Source: Aidingimonas lacisalsi (GTDB lineage: Bacteria > Pseudomonadota > Gammaproteobacteria > Pseudomonadales > Halomonadaceae). From it: a stretch of 64,000 bases of DNA. How positions within the stretch are numbered: position 1 is the first letter of the stretch; the number at the start of each line of letters is the position of its first letter. Shown here in pieces: positions 26,738-36,837 of the stretch. The stretch spans positions 124,001 to 188,000 of the forward strand of contig NZ_VRYH01000003.1 in assembly GCF_008079445.1 (NCBI RefSeq). Direction: 5' to 3'. Position numbers and translations under genes: made by a program. A model generated the notes under the pieces. The model worked only from the letters and a program-made list of their open reading frames with translations. It was not told the origin of the DNA and searched no databases.

Positions 26738-27010
26738 AAATTGCTAGGTTCGCTGTTTTCCTCGGCGTGATGTTACGAGTCAGGACGTCGCAAGAGACCA
26801 CCTTGAGAACTCCTACCCAACTGCCAAAATGGACTCGGGATGTGGGAAAGCGAGGATTGCTTTTCCGGCAGGATGCCAACGGGATGCTAGTCGTGGTGCG
26901 CCGGGTGTGACAGGACGTCGCCTCCCGGCAAGGACGTCACCATAGGAGTCGAGCCAACGGACTGGCTCAAGGGAGTAGCTGGGAGCGGGCGACCTTCGGG
27001 TCGCCTTTTT
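26738..27010 (+). ncRNA. CsrB/RsmZ-class CsrA-sequestering small RNA
   Basis: This 467-base gap between eno and fdxA has no credible protein gene. It has 13 GGA motifs between 26783 and 26984, several shown in hairpin loops as CsrA requires: GGCA-GGA-TGCC at 26867-26877, GAGCCA-ACGGAC-TGGCTC at 26951-26968, and GAC-AGGAC-GTC at 26909-26919 inside a 6-base outer stem GCCGGG/CCCGGC (26900-26905 with 26924-26929). The unit CAGGACGTCG occurs twice (26781, 26911), with a variant AAGGACGTCA at 26930. The RNA ends in a strong terminator. In Pseudomonas rsmZ lies next to fdxA, followed by mutS, pncC, recA, as here. Such RNAs titrate CsrA/RsmA (csrA is at 36838). The 5' end is approximate, set from a TATAAA at 26726-26731. 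Which family member it is (RsmX, Y, Z or CsrB) is not decidable by eye. Confidence 0.85.
26988..27010 (+). terminator. Rho-independent terminator of the RsmZ-like RNA
   Basis: GGCGACC - TTCG tetraloop - GGTCGCC followed directly by TTTTT (27006-27010). It is a textbook intrinsic terminator and fixes the 3' end and strand of the RNA. It lies 36 bases before the stop of the convergent fdxA. Confidence 0.92.
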
Positions 27011-27045
27011 CCTGTCTCAATACTCGCGTGTACGCCACGCGTTCT

Positions 27046-27372
27046 TCACTCGCGTTCCAGATACTCCAGCTTGCCCGACTTGCCATCCCATGATTCCGCG
27101 TCTTCGGGCGGATCTTTCTTTTCCGTGATATTCGGCCATGTCTCGGCCAGCTCCGCATTCAACTCCAGGAACTCTTTCTGGTTATCAGGCAATTCGTCCT
27201 CGGAGTATATGGCTTCGGCAGGACATTCCGGTTCGCACAGGGCGCAGTCGATACACTCGTCGGGATGGATGACCAGGAAGTTGGGACCCTCGTAGAAGCA
27301 GTCCACCGGGCAAACTTCGACGCAGTCGGTGTACTTGCACTTGATGCAGTTCTCGGTGACGACGAATGTCAT
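27046..27372 (-). CDS. fdxA: Ferredoxin FdxA, 3Fe-4S/4Fe-4S (7Fe) type
   Basis: A 108-residue electron carrier. Cysteines 9, 17 and 50 are placed to hold a 3Fe-4S cluster and 21, 40, 43 and 46 a 4Fe-4S cluster, with extra Cys12 and Cys25, the same layout as Azotobacter ferredoxin I. The family N-terminus [17 protein letters not shown] and the tail beginning [18 protein letters not shown] are intact. The length is that of the standard FdxA group. It is on the minus strand, convergent with the RsmZ-like RNA. mutS lies upstream on the same strand after a 272-base gap. Its electron partners are not known from this window. Confidence 0.95.
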   Translation of the reverse strand: MTFVVTENCIKCKYTDCVEVCPVDCFYEGPNFLVIHPDECIDCALCEPECPAEAIYSEDELPDNQKEFLELNAELAETWPNITEKKDPPEDAESWDGKSGKLEYLERE

Positions 27373-27644
27373 GGAATCTCCTAGGTCGTGACTACGTGTG
27401 CGATGGTCACTGGAAGGTTCGTGTTATAAGCGACTGAGCCATTATAAGCCGCTATTCTAATGGCGCCCTATTCTAGTCGTGTGCTGCATACCCGGCAAGA
27501 CGCCCCGGGATTGACAAGGAAGAACGATTGGGCATGAGCTCATGTCGCTAAGAAAGCGTTGAACGAATCACCGTGCGGTTCGGAGCGTAAGTCCGCTGTG
27601 AAGCACTCGAATCACGGCCCACCTCCTGTGCTGCAGGGTGTCGT

Positions 27645-30242
27645 CTACAAGTTTTCACGCCATTCATACAGCATATTCAATGCCTGGCGCGGTGTCAGTC
27701 CATCCAGGTCCAGGGAGGCTAGCTGGTCGATCAATGGGTGCGGCACCGTGGCGAACAGGTCCGCTTGCTGAGGTGTCGCGACACTGTCTTGCGGATCCGA
27801 GGCGGTTGAGGTAGCTGGTGCTTGCCAATTACCCTGATCGATTTCCTGTTGCTCCAGTGTGGCCAGTTTGTCTCGGGCACGAGCAATCACACTTTGCGGT
27901 ACGCCTGCCAACTGGGCAACCTGCAGTCCATAACTCTGGTTCGCCGGCCCCTCTTCAACTCGGTGCATGAAGACGATGCCATCCCTGTGTTCGGCAGCAG
28001 TCAGGTGTACGTTGGCGACGCCATCGGCGTGTTCGGCCAATGCAGTCATTTCGAAATAATGCGTGGCGAAGAGAGTAAAGGCGCGTGTCCGGGTCAGGTG
28101 CTCGGCGCTGGCCCATGCCAGCGACAGACCGTCAAAGGTGCTGGTTCCTCGGCCAATTTCGTCCATCAGGACAAGGCTCTGCTCGGTGGCATTGTGCAAG
28201 ATGCTGGCGGTCTCCGTCATTTCGACCATGAATGTCGAACGGCCACCGGCCAAGTCGTCGCTAGAGCCGATACGGGTGAATATCCGGTCCACCGGTCCGA
28301 TCTCGGCACTGTCGGCCGGAACGAAACTTCCGGTATGGGCGAGCAGAGTGATCAGAGCCACCTGACGCATGTAGGTCGACTTTCCGCCCATGTTGGGGCC
28401 CGTGATCATCAACATGCGTCGCGAGTCACCCAGGCTCAGGTCGTTGGGAACGAAGGGGGTGTCGCTGACTTGCTCGACAACCGGATGGCGCCCGCCATGG
28501 ATGACGATACCTGGCACCTCGGCAAGATGGGGACTGACGAAGTCCAGTGCTTGAGCGCGTTCGGCGAACGTCGTCAGGACGTCCAGTGCCGCCAGCGAAC
28601 GGCCACTGGCTTGCAAGGCATCCAGATCGGTATTGAGGGTCTCTAGCAAATTGTCATAAAGATGCTTCTCGCGTGCCAGGGCACGCGACTTGGCTGAGAG
28701 CGCCTTGTCTTCGAATTCCTTGAGTTCAGGGATGATGAAGCGTTCGGCATTTTTCAGAGTTTGACGGCGAATGTAGTCGGCTGGCGCTTCGCGGGCCTGG
28801 GCGCGCGGAATCTCGATATAGTAGCCATGGACTCGATTGTAGCCGACCTTGAGACCCGTCAGCCCCGTCCGTTCACGTTCGCGAGCTTCCAGCTCGATCA
28901 GGTAGTCGCCCGCGTGTTCGGCCAGGCCCCGGTATTCATCGAGAGTGTCATCGAATCCGTCGGCGATTACGCCGCCATCGCGAATCACTACGGGGGGGTC
29001 GTCGACCAGCGCACGATTCAGTGTCTCGCTCAACTCCGGGTAGGGGCGGATATGCCGTTTTAGGTCGTCCAGTGCTGAGCCTTCGTCGAACGTCGTCAGG
29101 GCTTCCTGCAGATCGGGCAGGGCGTTCAGTGCCTCACGCAGGCGTGCCAGGTCGCGAGGACGGGCGCTACGTAGGGCGACCCGCGCCAGGATACGCTCGA
29201 TATCACCGATTCGCTTGAGGTGGTCGCGCAGCGTCGTGAAACCATCGTCGTCAAGCAGACGCTGTACTGCCGACTGGCGCGCGCTGACCTGGCCATGGTC
29301 GCGTAAGGGTCGATTCAACCAGCGTTTGAGCAAGCGCGATCCCATGGCCGTAGCGGTCGTGTCGAGGACACTGGCTAGCGTGTTGTCGGTGTTGCCACCG
29401 AGGTTGGTATCGATTTCCAGGTTACGGCGGCTGGCGGCATCGATGATCACGGCATCATCGCGACTTTCGACGCCGATGGCCGTGACATGTGGCAGGCGAG
29501 AACGTTGCGTGTCCCGGGCATAGTCGATGAGCACACCCGCTGCGGTGAGTGCACACGCCAGATGGGCGCAGCCGAAACCGCGCAGATCGGCAACGCCTAG
29601 CTGGTCACATAACAGCCGTGTGGCAGATTCCTGGTCGAATAGCCAGTCGCTCTGCCGTCGTATGCCACGGCGTTCGTTGAAGGCGTCCGGCAGGCTGACG
29701 CTTTCGGCGACCAGTAATTCAGCCGGGTCGAGCCGCTGCACCTCGGCGAGCATTTCCGCCTCGCCCTCGACTTCCAATACACTGAAACGGCCGCTGGACA
29801 GTTCCAGCCAGGCCAACCCCCAGCGTTCGCCTGTTTGGTTCAGGGCCAGCAGCAGGTTGTCGCGACGTGCATCGAGCAACGCTTCGTCATGCAGCGTGCC
29901 GGGGGTGACGATGCGCACGACTTGCCGTTCGACCGGTCCCTTGGCGGTATTGGGGTCGCCCATTTGTTCGCAGATGGCGACTGATTCCCCCGATTTCACC
30001 AATCGAGCCAGGTAACTCTCGGCACTATGATAGGGAACGCCGGCCATGGGAATCGGTTTGCCGGCGGATTGGCCACGCTGGGTGAGGGTAATGTCGAGCA
30101 GGCCGGCGGCGCGCTTGGCGTCATCATAGAACAGTTCGTAGAAGTCGCCCATGCGGTAGAAGAGCAGCACATCGGGGTGCTCGCGCTTGATGTTCAGGTA
30201 TTGCGTCATCATGGGCGTATGCTGAGTACTTGCCTGTGACAT
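27645..30242 (-). CDS. mutS: DNA mismatch repair protein MutS
   Basis: An 865-residue mismatch-recognition ATPase. The N-terminal mismatch-binding domain has [12 protein letters not shown], including the Phe-x-Glu that wedges at mispairs, and then [21 protein letters not shown] in adjacent segments. Core/clamp domains follow. The ATPase has Walker [16 protein letters not shown] and [21 protein letters not shown], with ATHYFEMT after it. The C-terminal tetramerisation tail is present. Two in-frame ATGs lie six bases apart (30248, 30242). AAGGA is 5 bases before the second and overlaps the first, so 30242 is chosen. It is divergent from pncC. Downstream on its strand is a short region with a 15-codon reading frame (27568-27615) and then fdxA. 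Confidence 0.98.
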   Translation of the reverse strand: MSQASTQHTPMMTQYLNIKREHPDVLLFYRMGDFYELFYDDAKRAAGLLDITLTQRGQSAGKPIPMAGVPYHSAESYLARLVKSGESVAICEQMGDPNTAKGPVERQVVRIVTPGTLHDEALLDARRDNLLLALNQTGERWGLAWLELSSGRFSVLEVEGEAEMLAEVQRLDPAELLVAESVSLPDAFNERRGIRRQSDWLFDQESATRLLCDQLGVADLRGFGCAHLACALTAAGVLIDYARDTQRSRLPHVTAIGVESRDDAVIIDAASRRNLEIDTNLGGNTDNTLASVLDTTATAMGSRLLKRWLNRPLRDHGQVSARQSAVQRLLDDDGFTTLRDHLKRIGDIERILARVALRSARPRDLARLREALNALPDLQEALTTFDEGSALDDLKRHIRPYPELSETLNRALVDDPPVVIRDGGVIADGFDDTLDEYRGLAEHAGDYLIELEARERERTGLTGLKVGYNRVHGYYIEIPRAQAREAPADYIRRQTLKNAERFIIPELKEFEDKALSAKSRALAREKHLYDNLLETLNTDLDALQASGRSLAALDVLTTFAERAQALDFVSPHLAEVPGIVIHGGRHPVVEQVSDTPFVPNDLSLGDSRRMLMITGPNMGGKSTYMRQVALITLLAHTGSFVPADSAEIGPVDRIFTRIGSSDDLAGGRSTFMVEMTETASILHNATEQSLVLMDEIGRGTSTFDGLSLAWASAEHLTRTRAFTLFATHYFEMTALAEHADGVANVHLTAAEHRDGIVFMHRVEEGPANQSYGLQVAQLAGVPQSVIARARDKLATLEQQEIDQGNWQAPATSTASDPQDSVATPQQADLFATVPHPLIDQLASLDLDGLTPRQALNMLYEWRENL

Positions 30243-30381
30243 GGACATCCTTGAAAGTGGATCGCTATGGCGTCAGTGCCGCATGACACGGGCGCCTGCA
30301 TTTCATCGACAAAGGCTTTATTCTACGCCCATGAAAGGCATCCGTCAGTGGCGTGATGTGGTCGGCCAAGGGAGTGTTATC

Positions 30382-30888
30382 GTGTCCGAAGTGGTTCTCG
30401 AAGCGCAAGACCTGGCGTCTCTCTCCGAACGCCTGGGCGAATTGTGCCGAGCGCGCGGTGTGATGCTGACAACGGCGGAATCCTGTACTGGTGGCGGCGT
30501 GGCTAGCGCGATCACGGATGTTGCGGGGAGCTCCGACTATTTCGAGACCGGTTATGTCACGTATGCCAATGCCGCCAAGGCCCGGCTATTGGGGGTGCCA
30601 ACCGAACTCATCGACAGCCACGGCGCGGTGAGTCGTGCGGTCGTCGAAGCGATGGTTGCCGGGGCTTGCCGAGAGAGCGGGGCCTCTCTGGGGGTCGCCA
30701 TCAGCGGTGTGGCTGGCCCGGGAGGTGGCAGCGATGACAAGCCTGTCGGCACCGTATGGCTAGCATGGGGTGATAGTCAGCGACAGCAGGCCGAACGGCA
30801 GCACTTTGCCGGTGATCGCCGCGCTGTACGCGAGCAGTCGGTGCGTGTCGCGCTGATTGGCCTGATCCGATGGCTGGAAGCGGCGTAA
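30382..30888 (+). CDS. pncC: Nicotinamide-nucleotide amidohydrolase, CinA C-terminal type
   Basis: A 168-residue protein of the CinA C-terminal family that deamidates nicotinamide mononucleotide to nicotinate mononucleotide, recycling the product of DNA ligase (ligA is also in the window). Motifs: TTAESCTGGGVASAITDVAGSSDYF (split across two turns, catalytic Ser in AESCTGG), GYVTYANAAKARLLGV, GAVSRAVVEAMVAGA, ISGVAGPGGGSDDKPVGTVW and FAGDRRAVREQSV. The frame is open from 30241, but GTG 30382 has GGAG 7 bases upstream and gives the usual size. It lies just before recA, a conserved cinA-recA neighbourhood. Confidence 0.93.
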   Translation: MSEVVLEAQDLASLSERLGELCRARGVMLTTAESCTGGGVASAITDVAGSSDYFETGYVTYANAAKARLLGVPTELIDSHGAVSRAVVEAMVAGACRESGASLGVAISGVAGPGGGSDDKPVGTVWLAWGDSQRQQAERQHFAGDRRAVREQSVRVALIGLIRWLEAA

Positions 30889-30934
30889 AAATTTTAGGAT
30901 CAAAGCTAGGCGGCAAGGCGATTTTTCGCCATAA

Positions 30935-30954
30935 TACTGTGTAGCCATACAGTA
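30935..30954 (+). promoter_or_regulatory. LexA operator (SOS box) of recA
   Basis: TACTGT-GTAGCCAT-ACAGTA: the CTGT-N8-ACAG core is exact and the flanking TA pairs extend the palindrome. It overlaps a CATAAT -10 candidate (30930-30935) and lies 33 bases before the recA ATG, the same arrangement as in E. coli recA. Confidence 0.92.
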
Positions 30955-30986
30955 CTTTCCCCTTTGACGATACCAGGAGGCCATGC

Positions 30987-32069
30987 ATGGCACAGGACGA
31001 CAACCGTTCCAAGGCGCTGAACGCTGCCCTTTCTCAAATCGAGCGCCAGTTCGGCAAAGGGACCGTGATGCGTCTGGGCGATGCGCCACGGGTGACGATG
31101 CCTTCGGTATCCACCGGCTCTCTGGGACTGGATATCTCCCTAGGGATCGGTGGACTGCCGTTCGGCCGGGTGGTGGAGGTGTTCGGGCCTGAATCTTCGG
31201 GCAAGACGACACTGACGCTGTCGGTGATAGCCGAAGCGCAGAAGCAGGACAAGACATGTGCCTTCATCGACGCCGAACACGCTCTGGACCCGAATTATGC
31301 CGAAAAACTCGGGGTCAACCTGGATGATTTGCTGGTCTCGCAGCCGGATACCGGTGAGCAAGCGCTGGAAATCTGCGACATGCTGGTTCGCTCCGGCGGT
31401 GTCGACGTGATCATTATCGACTCGGTGGCCGCGCTGACGCCACGTGCCGAGATTGAAGGCGAAATGGGGGACTCTCATGTCGGTTTACAGGCACGACTGA
31501 TGTCGCAGGCACTGCGCAAGATTACCGGAAACATGAAAACGGCCAACTGCATGGTGGTCTTCATCAATCAGATCCGCATGAAGATCGGTGTCATGTTCGG
31601 CAGCCCCGAAACCACCACCGGTGGTAACGCACTCAAATTCTATTCCAGTGTGCGTCTGGATATCCGTCGTACCGGCTCGGTCAAGCAGGGCGATGAAGTG
31701 ATCGGTAACGAGACCCGAGTCAAGGTCGTCAAGAACAAGGTGGCGCCGCCGTTTCGCCAGGCCGAGTTCCAGATACTCTACGGCAAGGGGATCTACCATG
31801 CCGGAGAGGTGGTCGACTTGGGAGTCCAATGCAATCTGATCGACAAGGCGGGTGCCTGGTATAGCTACAAAGGCAGCAAGATCGGTCAGGGCAAGGCCAA
31901 TGCGGCGCAACACCTCGAAGACAACCCCGCCACCATGGAGGAGATCGAGTCGCAGATACGAGCTCAACTACTGGCATTGTCCGAGCCGGATAAGGCGGAG
32001 TCGGACAAGGAGGGGAGCGAGTCGGATGAGGCTGTAGCGACGGACGATGAACGTAACGAATTGCTGTAA
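30987..32069 (+). CDS. recA: Recombinase A
   Basis: A 360-residue ATP-dependent strand-exchange protein and SOS co-protease. Walker A GPESSGKT at 67-74, Walker [16 protein letters not shown]-binding loops L1 ([20 protein letters not shown]) and L2 ([21 protein letters not shown], over two segments) are all intact. The C-terminal tail is strongly acidic (about 25 residues rich in Glu/Asp/Ser), as expected for RecA. The ATG at 30987 has AGGAGG six bases upstream. An out-of-frame ATG at 30983 is ignored. It is controlled by the SOS box at 30935-30954, and recX follows 39 bases later. Confidence 0.99.
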   Translation: MAQDDNRSKALNAALSQIERQFGKGTVMRLGDAPRVTMPSVSTGSLGLDISLGIGGLPFGRVVEVFGPESSGKTTLTLSVIAEAQKQDKTCAFIDAEHALDPNYAEKLGVNLDDLLVSQPDTGEQALEICDMLVRSGGVDVIIIDSVAALTPRAEIEGEMGDSHVGLQARLMSQALRKITGNMKTANCMVVFINQIRMKIGVMFGSPETTTGGNALKFYSSVRLDIRRTGSVKQGDEVIGNETRVKVVKNKVAPPFRQAEFQILYGKGIYHAGEVVDLGVQCNLIDKAGAWYSYKGSKIGQGKANAAQHLEDNPATMEEIESQIRAQLLALSEPDKAESDKEGSESDEAVATDDERNELL

Positions 32070-32108
32070 CACGTCGACAGCATCCGACGGATGAGTGAGA
32101 GCCAAGCC

Positions 32109-32582
32109 ATGACGAGGACGACGGAGGTTGCCGATTCAGCGTCACCGCGGGATGATGCTATCCGGCTGCTGGCACGCCGGGAGTATGCCCGTGCCGAGCT
32201 GGAGTCGCGTCTCTCCACGAAGGGGCATGCGCCCCAGGCGATTGCCGAATGCCTGGATGCCCTGGCTGAAGAAGGCCTTCAATCGGATCGACGGTTCGCC
32301 GAACATTTCGTGCGATCCCGTCTCATGCGTGGCCAGGGGCCGGTCAAGATTCATGCCGACGTCAGTCAGCGTGGCGTTCCCAGGGAGTGGGCCGATGAGG
32401 CGTTGGCCGACGCTGATGTCGACTGGTATCAACTGGCATGCGAGGCGCTGGCCAAGCGTTTTTCCGAGCCTGGCGAGCGACCGAGAGACCGGGCGCGCCG
32501 CGAACGCTTTCTCGCTGGTCGAGGGTTTGATTTCGCACACGTCCGCTATGCATTGTCGCATGCCTGGGACGATGAACGGTGA
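32109..32582 (+). CDS. recX: RecA regulatory protein RecX
   Basis: A 157-residue (163 from ATG 32091) all-helical protein that binds the RecA filament groove and limits its growth. Three helical repeats are visible: an N-terminal one (DDAIRLLARREYARAELESRL, over two helices), the central SDRRFAEHFVRSRLMRGQGPVKI with the family-typical R-x-x-x-G-x-G-P, and the C-terminal DFAHVRYALSH. ATG 32109 has GAGAG upstream. ATG 32091 is an alternative. It follows recA closely without a terminator, so is likely co-induced during SOS. Confidence 0.93.
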   Translation: MTRTTEVADSASPRDDAIRLLARREYARAELESRLSTKGHAPQAIAECLDALAEEGLQSDRRFAEHFVRSRLMRGQGPVKIHADVSQRGVPREWADEALADADVDWYQLACEALAKRFSEPGERPRDRARRERFLAGRGFDFAHVRYALSHAWDDER

Positions 32583-32687
32583 TACCAACACCGACCATTG
32601 ACCAGCGCTGAAAGTTACCCCTTGTCTGCGTTATACTGATGGCTTTGCATGGCCTTGGGCCGCTTCGCTTATCGCCACGGATTCATT

Positions 32688-35297
32688 ATGAAAAGCGCAG
32701 ATATTAGACAGGCCTTCCTGACATACTTCGAAGAGCAGGGGCACACCATCATACCGTCGAGTTCATTGGTGCCCGACAATGATCCCACGTTGTTGTTCAC
32801 CAATGCGGGGATGGTGCCATTCAAGGATGTATTCCTGGGGCGCGATCCTCGTCCTTATGTACGGGCGACCTCGGCTCAGCGGTGCGTACGTGCCGGCGGC
32901 AAGCACAATGATCTCGATAATGTCGGCTATACCGCTCGTCACCACACCTTTTTCGAGATGCTGGGCAATTTCAGCTTCGGTGACTATTTCAAGCGCGAGG
33001 CGATTCGCTTCGCCTGGGAGTTCCTGACCGAGCGTCTAGGGCTGCCCGCCGATCAGCTGTGGGTAACCGTGCATGTCAGCGATGATGAGGCCGAGAAGAT
33101 CTGGAAAGAAGATATCGGCGTCGATCCCGAGCGCTTTTCCAAGCTCGAAGACGACAACTTCTGGCAGATGGGGGATACCGGTCCTTGCGGCCCGTCGTCG
33201 GAAATCTTCTTTGATCATGGTTCCGACGTCTGGGGAGGGCCTCCCGGTAGCCCCGAAGAGGATGGCGACCGCTACATCGAGATCTGGAATCTGGTCTTCA
33301 TGCAATTCGATCGAGATGCACAAGGCACTTTGCATCCGCTGCCCAAGCCGTCGATCGATACCGGTATGGGGCTGGAGCGTGTGGCTGCAGTACTGCAGGG
33401 AGTGCACTCCAACTACGAAATCGACCTGTTCCAGAACCTCCTGCAGGCGGCATCCGCAGTAACCGGGCATACCGATATCCTGTCGCCGTCACTATGCGTG
33501 ATTGCCGATCATATTCGCTCCTGCGCCTTCCTGATCGTTGATGATGTCCTGCCTTCGAACGAAGGGCGCGGATATGTGCTGCGGCGGATCATTCGACGCG
33601 CTGTACGCCATGGACATAAGCTGGGGGCGCAGGAACCCTTCTTTCATAAGCTCGTTGCGGCATTGGACGCCGAGATGGGAGATGCCTATCCCGAATTGCG
33701 TCAGGCTCGCGCTCGTATCGAGAGTGTGCTGGCCAAGGAAGAAGAACAGTTCGCACGAACACTCGATCATGGCATGGGGTTGCTCGAGACAGCCCTGAAC
33801 GATCTCCAGAGCGATGTGCTGCCAGGGGAAACCGTATTCAAGCTTTATGACACCTATGGATTCCCGTTCGACCTGACGGCAGATGTCTGTCGCGAACGCG
33901 GTGTCACCCTCGATGAAGTCGGTTTTCAGCGTGAGCTGGAGGCTCAGCGAGAGCGTGCCCGTGCTGCCAGTCAGTTCGGTACCGACTACTCAGCGGCCAT
34001 GGAGATCGAAGGCGAAACGGCGTTTACCGGTTACGACCAGTTGGAAGACAGCGCCGAGGTGGTAGCGCTACTCGACACTCAAGGCAATCCGGTCGATGCC
34101 CTTGCCGGCGATCAACGCGGCGTGGTGGTGCTCGACCGCACACCTTTCTACGGGGAGTCCGGCGGCCAGGTCGGCGATACTGGGTATCTGCATGCCGAGG
34201 GAGGACGGTTTCAGGTCACCGATACGCACAAGCAGGGAGGCCACCATCTACACCATGGCGTGATGGTCTCAGGGCATATGAAGGCCGGTGCGAGTGTGAC
34301 GCCACGAGTCGATGCGGCCTTGCGTGCGGCCACCATGCGAAACCATTCGGCAACCCACCTGCTCCATAAAGCGTTACGCATGGTGTTGGGGGATCACGTA
34401 CAGCAGAAGGGATCGTTGGTTAGTGCCGAGCGCTTGCGTTTCGATTTCAGCCATTTCGAGGCGATGACGCCCGAGCAGTTGTCCGAGGTCGAAGCCATCG
34501 TGAATGCGCAGATCCTGGAAAATGCGCCGACTCGTATTGAGCACATGAGCCTCGATGAAGCCAAGGCCAAGGGGGCGGCAGCGCTATTCGAGGCCAAATA
34601 CGCCGACAATGTGCGTGTATTGACCATCGGGGCAGATGATTTTTCCATCGAGCTGTGTGGCGGGACTCACGTGGCGCGCAGCGGCGATATCGGTTGTTTT
34701 CATGTCATTGCCGAAACAGGGATTGCCGCTGGCGTACGTCGAATCGAGGCGATCACGGGAGAGAGCGCACTGGACTATTTCCGTGAGCAGGAAGCGCGAG
34801 TGATGCGTATTGGTGAGCGTGTCAAGGCCAAACCGGAGCAGGTGGAAAGTCGCGTCGAATCGCTCATCGAGCGCAATCGTAGCCTGGAAAAGGAACTCGA
34901 GCGTTTGAAAGCCAAGCTGGCCAGTGCCGCCGGCAGCGACATGGTGGACGAGGCCCATGACGTCGCTGGCGTCAAGCTCCTTGCCAAGCAGCTCGACGGT
35001 GTCTCTGGCAAGGAGCTGCGAGGCGTGCTCGACCAGCTCAAGCAGAAGCTGGGTTCCGGTGTCATTGTCTTGGGTGTTGCCGACCGCGAGGCGGGCAAGG
35101 TTAGTTTGATTGCCGGCGTGACCGATGATCTTACCGGCCAGCTCAAGGCCGGTGAGTTGGTCAACCATGTAGCCGCCCAGGTCGGCGGTAAAGGTGGCGG
35201 TCGCCCGGATATGGCTCAAGCCGGCGGCAGTGACCCTGGCGCGCTTCCCCAGGCGTTGGCGAGCGTACCGACCTGGGTCGAGGCACAACTCATTTGA
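32688..35297 (+). CDS. alaS: Alanyl-tRNA synthetase
   Basis: An 869-residue class II synthetase for tRNA-Ala with its own editing activity. Catalytic core motifs: [51 protein letters not shown] and [13 protein letters not shown]. The editing domain has the metal-binding [11 protein letters not shown] (HxxxH) and CGGTH further on. A coiled-coil linker ([22 protein letters not shown], in two parts) and a C-Ala domain ending in [15 protein letters not shown] follow. ATG 32688 fits the family N-terminus [14 protein letters not shown]. The frame extends 13 codons upstream without likeness. A TATACT at 32632-32637 is a possible -10. lysC and csrA follow as in Pseudomonas and E. coli neighbours. Confidence 0.98.
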   Translation: MKSADIRQAFLTYFEEQGHTIIPSSSLVPDNDPTLLFTNAGMVPFKDVFLGRDPRPYVRATSAQRCVRAGGKHNDLDNVGYTARHHTFFEMLGNFSFGDYFKREAIRFAWEFLTERLGLPADQLWVTVHVSDDEAEKIWKEDIGVDPERFSKLEDDNFWQMGDTGPCGPSSEIFFDHGSDVWGGPPGSPEEDGDRYIEIWNLVFMQFDRDAQGTLHPLPKPSIDTGMGLERVAAVLQGVHSNYEIDLFQNLLQAASAVTGHTDILSPSLCVIADHIRSCAFLIVDDVLPSNEGRGYVLRRIIRRAVRHGHKLGAQEPFFHKLVAALDAEMGDAYPELRQARARIESVLAKEEEQFARTLDHGMGLLETALNDLQSDVLPGETVFKLYDTYGFPFDLTADVCRERGVTLDEVGFQRELEAQRERARAASQFGTDYSAAMEIEGETAFTGYDQLEDSAEVVALLDTQGNPVDALAGDQRGVVVLDRTPFYGESGGQVGDTGYLHAEGGRFQVTDTHKQGGHHLHHGVMVSGHMKAGASVTPRVDAALRAATMRNHSATHLLHKALRMVLGDHVQQKGSLVSAERLRFDFSHFEAMTPEQLSEVEAIVNAQILENAPTRIEHMSLDEAKAKGAAALFEAKYADNVRVLTIGADDFSIELCGGTHVARSGDIGCFHVIAETGIAAGVRRIEAITGESALDYFREQEARVMRIGERVKAKPEQVESRVESLIERNRSLEKELERLKAKLASAAGSDMVDEAHDVAGVKLLAKQLDGVSGKELRGVLDQLKQKLGSGVIVLGVADREAGKVSLIAGVTDDLTGQLKAGELVNHVAAQVGGKGGGRPDMAQAGGSDPGALPQALASVPTWVEAQLI

Positions 35298-35382
35298 GTC
35301 GATGTGGTCGGGGCGATCCCGACCCGAGTTTTCTCATTCACCCGTTCGGCAGCATGTCGAATGTAACCAGGGTAAGCTGTCT

Positions 35383-36633
35383 ATGGCGCTATATGTACAA
35401 AAATTTGGCGGAACCTCGGTAGGCTCCGTCGAACGCATCAAGGCCGTGGCGGAGAGGGTCAAGCGGTTCCGTGACGAGGGCCATCAGGTCGTGGTGGTGG
35501 TTTCGGCAATGAGCGGTGAAACCAACCGTTTGATCGATCTGGCCAGTCAAATTAACGACGAACCGACGCCGAGAGAGATGGACATGCTGGTGTCCACCGG
35601 AGAGCAGGTCACCAGTTCGCTACTGGCCATGGCGCTACACCGGTTGGGCGTGGCGGCGACGTCCTATACGGGAGGGCAGGTCGGTATACAGACCGACAGC
35701 GCTCATACCAAGGCCCGTATCCAGCGTATCGAGACCGAAGAATTGCGTGCCGACCTGGATGATGGGCAGGTTGTCGTCGTCGCCGGTTTCCAGGGGGTCG
35801 ATGACGAAGGCAATATCACGACGCTCGGGCGTGGCGGCTCCGACACCACTGGGGTGGCGTTGGCAGCAGCCCTGGGGGCGGATGAGTGCCAGATCTATAC
35901 TGATGTCGATGGCGTCTATACAACCGATCCGCGGGTCTGTTCACGGGCGCAGCGTCTTGAAGCGATCACCGTTGAAGAGATGCTCGAGTTGGCGAGCCTG
36001 GGCTCGAAGGTGTTGCAGATACGCGCCGTGGAATTCGCCGGCAAATACAATGTCGCGTTGCGTGTACTTTCCAGTTTCGAAGATGGCCCCGGCACCTTGA
36101 TCGTTGCTGATTCAGATGAAGAAGAGGACTCCATGGAAGAACCGCTGATCTCCGGTATCGCCTTTACCGATAAAGAGGCCAAACTCACGCTGCTCAATAC
36201 GCCGGATGTACCGGGTGTCGCATCACGCATTCTGGGCCCTATCGCCGATGCCAACATCGAAGTCGACATGATCGTACAGAACGTGGCGCCAGTGGGGGAT
36301 TACACCGACTTTACCTTTACCGTGGCCAAGAGCGATTACAAGCAGACCATGCAGATCCTCAAGGAGCAGGTGCTTCCGGACCTGGGTGGCGGCGAACTGC
36401 GAGGTGATGACAAGATAGCCAAAGTCTCGCTGGTGGGGGTCGGCATGCGTTCCCATGCCGGTGTAGCGTCACGGATGTTCCGAGCGTTGGCGGACGAGAA
36501 CGTCAATATCCGCATGGTCTCGACATCGGAAATCAAAATCTCCGTCGTGATCGACGAAAAGCATATGGAACTGGCCGTGCGAGCACTGCATAAGGCCTTC
36601 GGTCTGGACAAGCAGGATATCGAGCCTGAGTGA
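35383..36633 (+). CDS. lysC: Aspartate kinase (monofunctional, ACT-regulated)
   Basis: A 416-residue enzyme phosphorylating aspartate, the first step to lysine, threonine, methionine and (in halophiles) ectoine. The kinase domain starts YVQKFGGTSVGS and includes VVVSAMSGETNRLIDL, GGQVGIQTDS, TLGRGGSDTTGVALAAAL and TDVDGVYTTDPR. Two C-terminal ACT domains (about 265-410; KLTLLNTPDVPGVASRIL and VSLVGVGMRSHAGVASRMF) bind effector. The ATG 35383 is inferred from family start and length. The open frame runs 63 codons further up into alaS. An internal ATG at 36133 with a strong ribosome site may yield a separate beta subunit. Confidence 0.97.
   Translation: MALYVQKFGGTSVGSVERIKAVAERVKRFRDEGHQVVVVVSAMSGETNRLIDLASQINDEPTPREMDMLVSTGEQVTSSLLAMALHRLGVAATSYTGGQVGIQTDSAHTKARIQRIETEELRADLDDGQVVVVAGFQGVDDEGNITTLGRGGSDTTGVALAAALGADECQIYTDVDGVYTTDPRVCSRAQRLEAITVEEMLELASLGSKVLQIRAVEFAGKYNVALRVLSSFEDGPGTLIVADSDEEEDSMEEPLISGIAFTDKEAKLTLLNTPDVPGVASRILGPIADANIEVDMIVQNVAPVGDYTDFTFTVAKSDYKQTMQILKEQVLPDLGGGELRGDDKIAKVSLVGVGMRSHAGVASRMFRALADENVNIRMVSTSEIKISVVIDEKHMELAVRALHKAFGLDKQDIEPE
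36133..36633 (+). other. Possible internal translation start in lysC (aspartokinase beta subunit)
   Basis: Inside lysC an in-frame ATG at 36133 is preceded by GAGGA with 4 bases between. It would give a 166-residue product beginning MEEPLISGIAFTD that consists of just the two ACT domains. Alpha2-beta2 aspartokinases made this way are established for Bacillus and Corynebacterium and reported for pseudomonads. Here it is inferred from the ribosome site and domain boundary only. Confidence 0.45.
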
Positions 36634-36744
36634 ATCCAGCACGCATGGACACGCTGATGGGGTCTACGCTAGAGGGAAGAGAGCATAACGGTGGTGTAGC
36701 GGCTTTCTTTCAACGTCGTTATCGGCTGATATTGTATTGAGGAT

Positions 36745-36773
36745 TTGGCCGCAAGCGATGCATGGCGCATAAT
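36745..36773 (+). promoter_or_regulatory. Candidate csrA promoter
   Basis: TTGGCC (36745-36750), 17-base spacer, CATAAT (36768-36773), about 58 bases of leader to csrA. The remaining lysC-csrA gap (204 bases) shows no terminator. Confidence 0.5.
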
Positions 36774-36837
36774 CGGCCGTCACACATCGCTTCTAGCCTA
36801 GGCATCCCGTTGGAACAGTCTGAGAAGGAGATCAGCT

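Noticed and set aside
26780..26940. The repeated CAGGACGTCG units as a CRISPR or transposon repeat
   Set aside because: Units are only about 10 bases, unevenly spaced, and fit GGA loops of a CsrA-binding RNA far better.
27533..27544. Perfect 12-base palindrome CATGAGCTCATG in the fdxA-mutS gap
   Set aside because: Short, isolated, and not placed at a recognisable promoter. Such a palindrome can occur by chance.
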